DNA of 64,000 bases from Impatiens glandulifera (Eukaryota > Streptophyta > Magnoliopsida > Ericales > Balsaminaceae): assembly GCF_907164915.1 (NCBI RefSeq), contig NC_061869.1:11616221-11680220 (forward strand), given 5' to 3'. The translations under genes were made by a program, and so were the position numbers. The notes below the pieces were generated by a model, which saw nothing but the letters and a program-made list of their open reading frames with translations, made no database searches and was not told the DNA's origin. How positions within the stretch are numbered: position 1 is the first letter of the stretch; the number at the start of each line of letters is the position of its first letter. Of the stretch, positions 23,256-35,343 are shown piece after piece.

Positions 23256-24460
23256 ATGGATCGCAGGGTTAGAATCATTCTATGTATCGTTGATCCGTTT
23301 ATCTTTGTCAATTATATTCTCTAATTTCTCTTATTTTTTTAGATTTTCCAGCCATCCATGTCTTGGATGGATGTTGACATTGATAGGATTGAGTCATTAA
23401 GTTTCACAAGAACTCTCATTCGAAAAAGAGTGAATCAACTTCTAGGAGTGAGTGCTCCTAATTTCTACACCCATTTTGTTAAACATCATAAATTTCTTTT
23501 TTAAAATATTGATTTGTTTATTGATTTGAAATCCAATTGCTTATTTGAGGAGTGAAATTTTGAATCACTTGGTTAGATTGGTGAATGATAACATAAGTAC
23601 TTTAATAGATTTTATGTTTAATCTATCATTTGTTCAATTTGGCTCGGTTAGTTATTTGTTGTTCTGGTAAAATTGATCATTATTAGGATTCTAGTAAAAT
23701 TTGCATCACTTATGATCACTTTTTGTAGCATTTGAGGAACTTGCTGGGAATGCTTTTCAGACTTAATCATCCAGAAACAGTGGTGATAGTCAATAATTGC
23801 AATGTGATTCTAAGGTATGAAGTAATGTCATTATTCTTTTGTTAGCTTATGTATATTTTTTCATTTTCTGTTTCGGGCAGGATTATCTGTTGTTAGAATT
23901 GTTGCAACTCCTTGTCTCCTCAATAATTGTCTATTTGTGGATGATATACAGGGCAATCATGGATGCATGATTTTATGAAAAGAATTGTTGCAGAGTTTCC
24001 CAAGGGCAATAACCAGCTGCATGGATGGAAAATGTATGTTGATTTCTCTAAAGATATTTACTTAGCTACTTGAAGTTTACTAATGGTTTTAGAACATAAA
24101 CATTTTTGTTAAATGATGCAGGAAGAGTTGAGAATTTAAAACAAATGTGTTGATAAGATGCGAGAGAGATAAGGAAGCTAATCCCTAAACAAGAACAAGC
24201 GGAGAGAAGCAATGTCCAAGAAGGAGGAAGAAGGTCATTTAACGAGAACAACAAAGGAGGAAGGTCACTTCAAACGGGGACACCAACAAAAGGAAAAAGG
24301 TCGCTGCGGAAAACACCATCATTGGTCGAGGAACACTAGCTAGTACTACTGGACCCGAAGGAGGAAGTTTGCACCTACCTAACAAAAGAGGCCACTTCAG
24401 TGGAACTATACTATCAAGAAGAGAATAGTATGTCTCATGGGAGAAAAACTAGATTATTAG
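23256..24460 (+). CDS. Gene X, unidentified small spliced gene (unit 1)
   Basis: I do not recognise this protein. Exon 1 (23256-23267) encodes MDRR; exon 2 (23343-23447) continues in frame with IFQPSMSWMDVDID and LSFTRTLIRKRVNQLLG; exon 3 (23729-23814) gives [19 protein letters not shown] and ends VILR. All splice sites are canonical (GT/AG). Beyond exon 3 the structure is uncertain: the next obvious acceptor (GGCAG, 23,880) leads to a stop within five codons, and another (ATACAG, 23,951) gives RAIMDA and a stop. A terminal region starting MSKKEEEGHLTRTT (24,212) has one copy of an 11-codon KEEEGHLTRTT unit, and in this copy shifts frame before ENTIIGRG. The span end is set by the last stop of that region. 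The protein may be non-functional in this unit. Confidence 0.45.
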
Positions 24461-26440
24461 TTGGATCCTATGTTATTTTTTGTATGAATTTTGTTTCATT
24501 TTAATGATATTAAGTTATACTCAAGTTTATTTTATTTGTGTTCAATTTCATCTTTATAAATAAAATTTCATTTGCCAAACTTATATATCTTTTTACTAAG
24601 ACTTAAAAATAAATTATATTCTTAAATATTTTTTATTATTATTTATTACATATAAAACTACAATGAATTTTTCTTTAACTAATTTTAATTTTATTAAATT
24701 TTATTTTTTTATTCAAATTTACAAGAATAATAAAAGATATTTTAAATAGACCCAATATATCTGCTAAAATATTTGTTAATCCAAATACTTAAAACTTTAT
24801 TCAAATTATAGAAATCCTCTTATAAGATTTTTAAAATCTAAAATCTTTTTTGAAATGAAAATAATTTAAAAAAATTGACGCAATTTATTTGATAATTTTA
24901 TTTACTTTTATATAATCTTTATAACTTTATCAGTTGATATTAGATAATTTTATTTATTATTGTCAAAATTTCCCAACAATTATTATTATTAGAACCTTTA
25001 TGCAATTAAATTAATGTATTTCTTTACTTTTATATAAATTTTATAACTTTATTAATTGATATATGGATATTTTATTATTGTCAAAATCTTCCTGCATTTA
25101 TTATTGTCAAAATCTCAATACAATTATTTTTATTTCAAATTTGAAAAACTCAAAAATACTTTATATATAATTTGTATAAAGTTATAAGGATTTAGATTTA
25201 CAAATAAATTATCAAATATATTGTGTGTATTTAAAATATCTTTTATTATTAATATAAATGTGATATTTTTTAAAAAATTATTTAAAGAAATTTTTATTTT
25301 ATTTTATATGAATTAATTAAAAACGGAAATTTAAAAATTAATACTTGTAAAGTTTGGGATAAAGAAAAATTAAAATGTATTTAAATATCTATCATTGTTT
25401 GAATCGTATATTTTTTATTGACAGGGAAGACTTGTTTGATTTTTTGTTATTTGAAGATTAAAAAAACATATTGTTGAATAAAAAATACATTTGTTGTTTA
25501 ATTTTTAATTTATCAAATTATTATATTGTTTTTAATTTAGTTAAAATTTAAATTTTATACAAATAAAATTATAAAAATTTAATTAATTAATATAATGGTA
25601 GATGGTTGAAAAGAAATATAATAATAAAAAATTCAAACAAAATCTAAAATCAAGCTACCACATGCACTTAATTTGTTTAATTTGTATGTTAAGTTTTTTT
25701 TTTAAGCTACCACATGCACTTAATTTGTTTAATTTGTATGTTAAGTTTTTTTTTATTATACCTAATAAATAATGCCTTTCAAAATTTTATAAATTTAAAA
25801 GATTGTTATCGTGACAACTACAAAACAATATTAATACAATTATGTTTTATTATAGAATTGATGTTGATGTTAACTTACCAAATTGTTGATATATTTTAAA
25901 TATTAAATTAAATAAAAAATGTGATTCACATTTTTCAAACTTGAAATCTAACTATATAAATTCAACATTTTAACCAACTAAATTAATAATAACGAAACGT
26001 AGATATCCCACCTCCCTGAGGTCTTGAGATTGAGTTTGTCAAGCGGTAAGTTCCGCTCACTTAATTAATTGTTTAAGAGTGTTTGTGGGCTAATTACTTA
26101 TAACTCGCGGCGATTAATCGCATTCTGAAAGATAAACGGAACCAACGTTCTAAAAAAAATAAAATTAATTAAAAACTCAAATATAATATGAAAAATGATA
26201 GGGAGAACGACTCTGAAGAAGACTCAAATAAATTGTTTAAGGGGAAGACTGATAGAATTTGATATAACTTTGGTAGAATTTGATATAACTTTCTCATATT
26301 AATCAACGCATTATGTGATTATGGGCCTAACTATTACCTTTCTTATATAACTAAATTCTAATCCTAATCAAATACTAATAACAAAAGATAGCTCAAACTA
26401 ATACATAATTATTCTAACACTAATATTTTATTCTTCTAGT

Positions 26441-28189
26441 TAAGAGTGAGCATAATTTGGGTTTACCCAAACCCAAACCTAAAATATTAATTTGGGTTGG
26501 GTTGAGCATGAGTTGAGTTGAATATGGGTTGGTTTAATTTGGGTTGAGTTAGAGTTACCCAAATTACCCAAATTATATAAATTTAATTTAATTTTCTATT
26601 ATTAATCCAATATAAACTAATCATCTTCCAACTTCAAGTTGAACACATTTTTGACATGTTTAACACGTTTTCACACGTTTAACACGTTTTTCACACATTT
26701 AACACGTTTTTAGCATGTTTAACATGTTTTTGACATGTTTAACACGTTTTCACACTTATAACACGTTTTTCACACGTTTAACACGTTTTTGACAGATTTA
26801 ATACGTTTAATATGTTTTTGACAAATACAACACGTTTCTCACGTTTTTGGCACGTTTAACATGTTTTTGACACATTTAACACGTTTTACATGTTTTTAAT
26901 ACGTTTAACACGTTTTTGACACGCATGACATGGTTTTCACGATAATGACACGTTTTTCATGTTTTTGGCACATTTAACACGTTTTGATACATTTAACATG
27001 TTTTTTACGTTTCTCATGTTGTTGACACGTTTAACATGTTTTTAATATGTTTTTCACACGTTTTGACATGTTTAACACATTTTCACACATTTTTCATGTT
27101 TTTGGCATGTTTAACACGTTTTTGACATGTTTAACACGTTTTTGACATGTTTAACACGTTTTTGACATGTTTAGCACGTTTTCACACGTTTTCATATTTT
27201 GGCACGTTTTTCACATTTGACACATTTAACACGTTTTTGACATGTTGAACACGTTTAACACATTTTTTAGCATATTGAACACGTTTTGATATATTTTCCA
27301 CGTTTTTGGCACGTTTTACACATTTTTAGCACGTTTAACAAATTTTTGACATTACAACACATTTAACATGTTTTTGCACATCTAACATATTTTTGACATG
27401 TTTAACATGTTTTTTATACGTTAATATATTTTGACAAATTTTAATACGTTTTCAACATGGTTTTCACGTTTTGGCATGTTTAACACGTTTATCATGTTTA
27501 AGACGTTTTTGACATGTTTAACATGTTTTCCACATTTTTCACATTTTTTACATTCAAAACGTGCCAAAAACGTAAAAATGTGAAAAACGTGTTAAACATG
27601 TCAAAAACGTGTGAAACATGTCAAAACGTGTTAAACGTGCCCAAAACTTGGAAAACGTGTGAAAACGTGCCAAAAACGTGGAAAATGTATAAAAAAACGG
27701 GTTAAACATGTTTAAAATGTGTTAAACGTGTTAAAAATGTAAAAACTTGTTAAATGTGTCAAAACGTGTTAAACATGCCTAAAACGTGAAAACCGTGTTA
27801 AATGTGTCATAATTGTGAAAAATATGTCAAAACATGTCAAAAATGTGGTAAACGTGCCAAAAACGTGTTAAACGTGTAAAAAACATATTAAATGTGTCAA
27901 AAACGTGAAAAACGTGTTAAACATGTCAAAACGTGCCAAAAATGTGAAAAATGTGTTATAATGTTAAAAACGGGTTAAACATGTCAAAAACGTGTTAAAC
28001 GGATAAAAATGTGTTAAATGAGTCAAATAAATGTTAAATGAAAAAATAAAAAAAATAATTTGGTTTACCCAACCCATACCCAATCCATATTAGTAAATAA
28101 TATAAATTGGGTTATGAATTTGGTAAATTTAATTTGGGTTAATATGTGTTGGGTAATACGGGTTAGGTTTACCAGTTTGCTCACCTCTA
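26441..28189. mobile_element. hAT-type non-autonomous TIR element made of an inverted minisatellite (unit 2)
   Basis: The ends are TAAGAGTGAGCA and TGCTCACCTCTA, inverted repeats of the plant hAT type TAGGGGTGAGCA. They are flanked by an 8-bp duplication, CTTCTAGT (26433-26440) and CTTCTAAT (28190-28197); unit 1 has the single empty copy. Inside the TIRs are GGGTT-rich subterminal repeats. The interior is about 900 bases of CACGTTTTTGACATGTTTAA-type units, then from about 27,552 about 490 bases of the reverse complement (TTAAACATGTCAAAAACGTG). The element is therefore one long imperfect hairpin. It has no coding potential; open frames inside follow the repeat. Confidence 0.85.
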
Positions 28190-28558
28190 CTTCTAATTTT
28201 GGGGAATTTGTGATTGGCCAATTGAAAATCTATCTATGGGCCAATCACAGTATTCGTGGCTCACAAATTAGAATCATATTTATTATCAGTAGATTGCTTT
28301 TATTAAGTATTATGTTAGTCAATTATTATTAGTAATTAGTAGTGTTTGTTATTTAAAGTTTAGCAATATTTGTTTTTCATTTGACATTATTGGTAATCAG
28401 TTTAATTGGAATGTTTTCTTTCTCACCTCTATTTCTCTTTGGAATTCTCATATCAGCTCAAGATCAAAATGTTGAGTACGATTTCTGAGTTAATCTCGTT
28501 TTACTTTAACAAATAAAAATGAATGTTGACTATAGATTTTTTTTTTCTGGCAAAACAG

Positions 28559-29290
28559 GGAGAATTACAACATACTTCCCTGCTGGAGGTCCATTTCTTA
28601 GAATGGATAGCCATGTATACTCAGACCATATAGTTTATCCCAGTTACGATTCACTACTTGGAAAGGTTTGACATACCTTTTGATTGTTGTTCTAACTGTT
28701 TTCTCTCGAATATTTGATCAATCGTTTTCCTTGGTTTAGCTTATTGCGTGGGCTCCAACTAGGGAGAGGGCAATTGAAAGAATGAAGAGGGCTCTCAATG
28801 ACACCATAATCACAGGTAAGTTGGTTTGTCTTTGTTTCTTAAACTGTTGCTCAATCACAGTTTTCTGTTACTCAATCCACTCAAGTGGTAACAATCTTAT
28901 ACTAAAATGCCTTGGTTTCTCATGGGAAAAAAAAGACTAGTCTAAAGAAAATGATAATCTCCACAGGGGTTCCAACAACAATTGACTATCACAAACTTAT
29001 TCTCGACATTGAGGTAAACACAGAATAATCTAAGATTTATTTGATGGCGGTGATAGTTTTGACCTTGTTTTGTTGTGTTCTTTATTATGGGAAACAGGAT
29101 TTCAGAAATGGAAAGGTTGACACTGCTTTTATTCCCAAGCATGAATCTGAGTTAGCTGTAGTAAGTAGTAGTAGCTTTAAGTGTTTAAACTGAAAACTGT
29201 TAATAGTATAAATAATAACACATTTATTTATGGTTTCAGCCACAAGAATTGGTACCTGTTGTCAAAGAGCTGACAAAGGTTGCTGCTTAG
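28559..29290 (+). pseudogene. Orphan CAC2 exons 12-16 (unit 2)
   Basis: Exons 28559-28665, 28740-28815, 28967-29013, 29098-29160 and 29240-29290 have exactly the lengths of CAC2 exons 12-16, intact GT-AG sites, no stop and the same terminal codon. They would encode the last 114 residues of biotin carboxylase. Exon 12 has changes (TYFPAGG, FLRMDS, SDHIVYPSYDS) absent from unit 1, while exons 13-16 are nearly unchanged (IVWAP to IAWAP, LDVE to LDIE). Exons 1-11 and a promoter are missing, so alone it cannot make enzyme; use as an alternative 3' end by long splicing from the gene is conceivable. Confidence 0.9.
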
Positions 29291-29867
29291 ATGCGTTTCT
29301 CGTTCTCTCAAGCGAGTAATTTAGGTTGGTTTAAAGGTTATGCTGTTTTTGGCGGCATTGTTGTTTTCTTTCTATTTATATTGGACTAGAGATGCTTTGG
29401 TTATAGAAATAAAATAACTTTTCCATATTTTATCGATGATAGTATCATTGCTCTAGTATGGAAACTCATATTTTAATTTATGTTTGAGTAAGTTAGTTTT
29501 TAAATTAAGGGGCACTGTTTTTGTTTCAAGCTGATGAAAATCAGTATCATAACATTATTTGTGGGAACAAAACAAAATGACATTTCAAATTATAAGTAAA
29601 TCAAAACTAAATAAAGTTACATAATTTACTAAGGAAGTGTTCAAAAAAGTGTGCAATTCTTTGAGGGAATTCTCTGTCCTTGCACCCTAGAAATGCTAGA
29701 TAATTTACTAAGGAAGTGTTCAAAAAAGTGTGCAATTCTTTGAGGGAATTCTCTGTCCTTGCACCCTAGAAATGCTAGATATTTCTCCTCGACAAATTTT
29801 CATCTTGAAAATTAATATGTTTTGATAATAGAAAATAACAACACTAGTATATATATATATATATATA

Positions 29868-29904
<37 letters not shown>

Positions 29905-30002
29905 TTAGATAAATTTTCTCCAACAATATTTTATACAATTCTCTTATGTATGTTCACTTTTGCACTGTTATAATTGCCCTTAATCTGTGTTTTTGGATTA
30001 TT

Positions 30003-31180
30003 GCAAAGAAGCTACGTTGGTAAAGTACTTGAAATATTTGACATGCTTAAAAGTAAGTTGATCGACTCCCTGTTGCTAAAGGTGATAAATTCCGTCTTGA
30101 TCAATGCCTTAAGAACAATTCAAAAATTAAGGAAATATAGTTAATTCCCTACCCTTCGGCTGTAGGGAGTTTAATGTATGCTCAAGTATGTACGCGTCCG
30201 TTTGCGTTTATAGTCGGATTATTGAGTAGATATTTAAGTAACCCTGAGATGAACCATTGGTGCACAACTAAAAGGGTTATGAGATATCTGAATAGAACAA
30301 ATGATTATATGTTCACGTATATGAGATCGGTTGATTTGGAGATTATCGGGGTATTCCGACTCTGATTTTGTTGGATGCGTAGATAGTATGAAATCTACAT
30401 CTAGATATGTATATCTGTTGGTCGGTGGATTGATTTCATGGAAAAGTGTCAAACAAATACTTGTTGCATCATCTACTATGACGGTAGAGTTCATTGCATG
30501 TGACGAGGCATCAAATCACGGAGTATGGTTGCGAAATTTTGTCACTGTCCTGCACGTTATAAAGGGTATTAAACGACTATAAAGTTATACCGTGACAATA
30601 AATCAACAATTATGTATTCCAATAACAACATAAGCTCGTACAAGTCAAAGCATATTGACATTATGTTTCTAGTTGTGAAGGAGAGAATCAAGATGATCAA
30701 CTTTCAATAGAGCAAATATGTACAAACTCCATGTTAGCAGACCTACTAACTAAGACATTAACACCTAAAGCGTTTCATGAGTACACTGCTCACATGAGTG
30801 TTAAGTTATTTAATAATATACCAGTTTAGTGGGAGTTTGTATTTTTTTTATTTTTATAATCTATTGTTTGTTGTCTAGACGTATGGTTTTACGTGTTTCA
30901 ACCGATAAAATTTGGGATATTTCAGTTGAAAATAGACATGGTGATCACATTCATGTATTTCCATGCTATGCATCCATAATTGATATATATCATTTAACTA
31001 TCTTGGTAATGTGACCATGGAAGGTTTAGTTACGATAATGCTAACGAAAGCCGCTATGATCCTTTATTAATATAGTTAATGAACCAGATTGTAAGGGATA
31101 CCCTAAAGTTTATAATAACCATTCAAGCTAGCAATAATATTACACTATTATGGATTTGCATGTTCGGCCTAGTGGAAGAT
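30003..31180 (+). pseudogene. Ty1/copia 3' fragment, RNase H (unit 2)
   Basis: Homologous to the unit 1 fragment, with a better-kept RNase H frame (GYSDSDFVGCVDSMKSTSRY at 30,340-30,400 and on to VVASSTM-type text). The extra G frameshift before it is shared. It is nearly identical to the unit 3 copy, 9,132 bases away. Confidence 0.88.
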
Positions 31181-31654
31181 TGTTGGATAATTTATAATTA
31201 ATTTAATAATTATTGGACCTTAATGCAATATTTATAGTGTTGGGTTATTATGTAATAAACCTAAACTAACGTAATCAAATACGATATTAAGGAAGTTTAT
31301 GGGATACGTAGGTTATGAAATAAATGCGTAAAGACCAAAGAGTTATTTAAATATCTATTAGGGGCTGATTTATAAATAATCGAAATATAAAAAAAAAACA
31401 TCTCTCTTGTCTCCCCATCGACATAGAGGATTTATAGAGTGAGAAATCTCAAAGTGAAGTTAAGAGCGGTGTTAGATTGGACGATCCATCAACCGAAATT
31501 CATCCCAAGGACAATCAAGAACAATGGAAACTAAATGTATGTTCCGTTTCTAGTAATTGAATTAATCTATCATCTCAAATCCCTTATTTCTTATTTGATG
31601 ACTATTTAAAGTTTATATAAAATATTATTAAATTTGGTTTATAAAATTTAAAAA
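31181..31654 (+). mobile_element. Copia 3' LTR with internal deletion (unit 2)
   Basis: Begins TGTTGGAT. Relative to units 1 and 4 it lacks about 105 bases (the stretch from GATAGTTATGG to GTAGGTAAG), leaving an A run at 31,388. The 3' end is altered to AAATTTAAAA instead of ATCTAACA. The same deletion and end change occur in unit 3. Confidence 0.85.
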
Positions 31655-31943
31655 CTTCTCCTCGTTTTAAGTGATTGAGTCTATTATGGATAACAAATTT
31701 CAGCAATAATTTTTTTAAAAATAATTTTATACTTTAGTACATAATTTGTTTAGCTATAATGATTTATGCAAAACACATCTATACATATTAAGAGAACATA
31801 GATGGTCGAGAATGAAATAAATATTTTTCAATTTTTTAATTTAGAAAGATATCACAACTCTACATTAATTTAAGACATTTTATGTGATAGTTGAATTTGA
31901 GACATTTATTATGTTAGGTACGGACTATTTTTTTTTGAAAAAG

Positions 31944-31981
<38 letters not shown>

Positions 31982-32189
31982 GGTAAATTAATTATTGGTT
32001 TCTTTGTGACGACGTCGTTTAATTAGACGTCTCAATTAGACGACATTTGACAAGATTACACGTCATTTCTATTGTATATATAGTGTAAAACGTTTCTCAT
32101 TTTTTCCATACCCTAATTTCAATAGAAACAATATCGCCGCCGCAAAGAGTGAGTAGGAAGAGGATACAAAGAGATTGACTACGAGATCA

Positions 32190-33435
32190 ATGGATCGCAA
32201 GGTTAGAATCATTCTATGTATCATTGATCCGTTTATCTTTGTCAATTATATTCTCTAATTTCTCTTATTTCTTTAGATTTTTCAGCCGTCCATGTCTTGG
32301 ATTGATGTTGACATTGATGGGATCGAGTCATTAAGTTTCACAAGAACTCTCATTCGAAAAAGAGTGAATCAACTTCTAGGAGTAAGTGCTCTTAATTTCT
32401 CCACTCATTTTGTTAAACATCTTAAATTTCTTTTTTTAAATATTGATTTGCTTATTGATTTGAAATCCAATTGCTTATTTGAGGAGTGAAATTTTGAATC
32501 ACATGGTTAGATTGGTGAATGATAACATAAGTACTTTAATAGATTTTATGTTTAATCTATCCTTTGTTCAATTTGGCTTGGTTAGTTATTTGTTGTTCTG
32601 GTAAAATTGATCACTATTAGCTTAAATGGATTCTAGTAAAATTTGCATCACTTATGATCACTTTTTGTAGCATTTGAGGAACCTGCTGGGGAAGCTTTCA
32701 GACTTAATCATCCAGAAACAGCGGTGATAGTCAATAATTGCAATGTGATTCTAAGGTATGAAGTAATGTCATTATTCTTTTGTTAGTTTATGTATATTTT
32801 TTCATTTTCTGTTTCTGGCAGGATTATCTGTTGTTAGAATTGTTGCAACTCCTTGTCTTCTCAATAATTGTCTATTTGTGGATGATATACAGGGCAATCA
32901 TGGATGCATGATTTTATGAAAAGAATTGTTGCAGAGTTTCCCAAGGGCAATAACCAGCTGCATGGATGGAAAATGTATGTTGATTTCTCTAAAGATATTT
33001 ACTTAGCTATTTGAAGTTTACTAATGATTTTAGAACATAAACATTTTTGTTAAATGATGCAGGAAGAGTTGAGAATTTAAAACAAATGTGTTGATAAGAT
33101 GCGAGAGAGATAAGGAAGATAATCCCTAAACAAAAACAAGCGGAGAGAAGCAATGTCCAAGAAGGAGGAAGAAGGTCATTTAACGAGAACAACAAAGAAG
33201 GAAGAAGGTCATTTAACGAGAACAACAAAGGAGGAATGTCACTTCAAACGGGGACACCAACAAAAGGAAAAAGGTCGCTGCGGAAAACACCATCATTGGT
33301 CGAGGAACACTAGCTAGTACTACTGGACCCGAAGGAGGAAGTTGGCACCTAACTAAACAAAAGAGGTCACTTCAGTGGAACTATACTATCAAGAAGAGAA
33401 TAGTATGTCTCATGGGAGAAAAACTAGATTATTAA
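32190..33435 (+). pseudogene. Gene X copy, frameshifted (unit 2)
   Basis: Exon 1 at 32190-32201 (MDRK), exon 2 at 32277-32381 and exon 3 at 32671-32755 keep canonical splice sites, and promoter boxes lie upstream (TATA at 32,075). Exon 3 has lost one T (AAGCTTTCAG where units 1 and 4 have GCTTTTCAG), shifting the frame before RLNHPETVV. The terminal region has two 11-codon KEEEGHLTRTT-type units, then shifts frame before ENTIIGRG. I do not recognise the family. Confidence 0.55.
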
Positions 33436-35343
33436 TTGGATCCTATGTTTTTTTTTGTATGAATTTTGTTTCATTTTAATGATATTAAGTTATACTCAAG
33501 TTTATTTTATTTGTGTTCAATTTCATCTTTATAAATGAATTTTCATTTGCCAAACTTATATATCTTTTTATTAAGACTTAAAAATAAATTATATTCTTAA
33601 ATATTTTTTTTATTATTTATTACATATAAAATTACAATGATTTTTTCTTTAACTAATTTTAATTTTATTAAATTTTAATTTTTTTGTTCAAATATACAAG
33701 GATAATAAAAGATATTTTAAATAGACCCAATATATATAATAAATTATTTGTTAATCCAAATACTTAGAACTTTATTCAAATTATAGAAATCTTTTTATAA
33801 GATTTTCAAAATCTGAAATCTTTTTTTAGATGAAAAAAATTTAAAAAAATTGATGCAATTTATTTGATTATTTTATTTACTTTTATATAATCTTTATAAC
33901 TTTATTAGTTGATATTAGATAATTTTATTTATTATTGTCAAAATTTCCCAACAATTATTATTATTAGAATCTTTATGCAATTAAATTAATGTATTTCTTT
34001 ACTTTTATATAAATTTTATAACTTAATTAATTGATATATGAATATTTTATTATTGTCAAAATCTTCCTGCATTTATTATTGTCAAAATCTCAATACAATT
34101 ATTTTTTATTTCAAATTTGAAAAACTCAAAAATAATTTATATATAATTTGAATAAAGTTATAAGGATTTAAATTTACAAATAAATTATCAAATATATTGT
34201 GTGTATTTAAAATATCTTTTATTATTAATATAAATGTGATTTCTTTTTAAAATTATTTAAAGAAATTTTTATTTATTTTTATATGAATTAATTAAAAACG
34301 GAAATTTAAAAATTAATACTTTTATAGTTTGGGATAAAGAAAAATTAAATTGTATTCAAATAGAATCATTGTTTGAATCGTATTTTTTTTATTGACAAGG
34401 AAGACTTGTTTGATTTTTTGTTATTTGAAGATTAAAAAAACATATTGTTGAATAAAAAATACATTTGTTGTTTAATTTTGAAATTTTAATTTATCAAATT
34501 ATTATATTGTTTTTAATTTAGTTAAAATTTAAATTTTATACAAATAAAATTATAATAATTTAATTAATTAATATAATGGTAGATGGTTGAAAAGAAATAT
34601 AATAATAAAAAATTCAAACAAAATCTAAAATCAAGCTACCACATGCACTTAATTTGTTAAATTTGTATGTTAAGTTTTTTTTTTTTATTATACCTCATAA
34701 ATAATGTTTCAAAATTTTATAAATATAAAAGATTGATATCGTGACAGCTACAAAACAATATTAATACAATTATGTTTTATTATAGAATTGATGTTGATGT
34801 TAACTTATCAAATCGTAGATATATTTTAAATACTAAATTAAATAAAAAATGTGATTCACATTTTTAAACTTGAAATCTAACAATATAAATTCAACATTTT
34901 AATCTACTAATGATAACGAAACGTAGATATCCCACCTCTCTGAGGTCTTGAGATTGAGCCTGTCAGGCGATAACAACTGCTCACTTAATTAATTGTTTAA
35001 GTGTGTTTGTGGGCTAATTACTTATAACTCGCGGCGATTAATTACATTCCGAAAGATAAAGGGAACCAACGTTCTAAAAAAAATTAAAATTAATTAAAGA
35101 CTTAAATATAATATGAAAAATGATAAGAAGAACAACTCTAAGAAAGACTCAAATAAATTATTTAAGGGGAAGACTGGTAGAATTTGATATAACTTTCTCA
35201 TATTAATCAACGCAACGCATTATGTGATCATGGGACTAACTATTACCTTTCTTATATAACTAAATCCTAATCCTAATCAAATACTAATAACAAAAGATAG
35301 CTCAAAATAATACATAACTATCCTAACACTAATATTTTCTTCT

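Larger units (their letters stand above)
19052..26238 (+). repeat. Tandem array unit 1 (7.2 kb)
   Basis: Similarity between units begins at AAGGGGAAGACT in intron 11 of the biotin carboxylase gene and runs to the next AAGGGGAAGACT. Contents in order are CAC2 exons 12-16, a TA microsatellite (about 20,796-20,840), the 3' half of a copia element with LTR, gene X, and an AT-rich tail (24,461-26,238) without genes. In the tail a short block (AAGCTACCACATGCACTTAA...) is tandemly duplicated at 25,652 and 25,705. This unit lacks the palindromic TIR element present in units 2-4 and so preserves the empty site at about 19,230. Confidence 0.93.
26239..35163 (+). repeat. Tandem array unit 2 (8.9 kb)
   Basis: Same order as unit 1, but with the palindromic TIR element inserted near its left end. 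Near 26,255 the text TAGAATTTGATATAACTTT is itself duplicated. A block of about 80 bases (TAATTTACTAAGGAAGTGTT...) is tandemly duplicated at 29,622 and 29,703. The gene-free AT-rich tail spans 33,436-35,163. Confidence 0.93.

Noticed and set aside
27514..27705. Cys/Lys-rich frame repeated at 45,641
   Set aside because: It spans the inversion point of the minisatellite and its residues simply follow the repeat unit.
26640..28040. Regular short repeats resembling a CRISPR array or centromere satellite
   Set aside because: There are no constant-length spacers, the units flip orientation, and the block is bounded by TIRs with target duplications in a plant genome.
29720..29938. Ile/Tyr-rich minus-strand frame
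   Set aside because: Translation of a TA microsatellite and its flanks.
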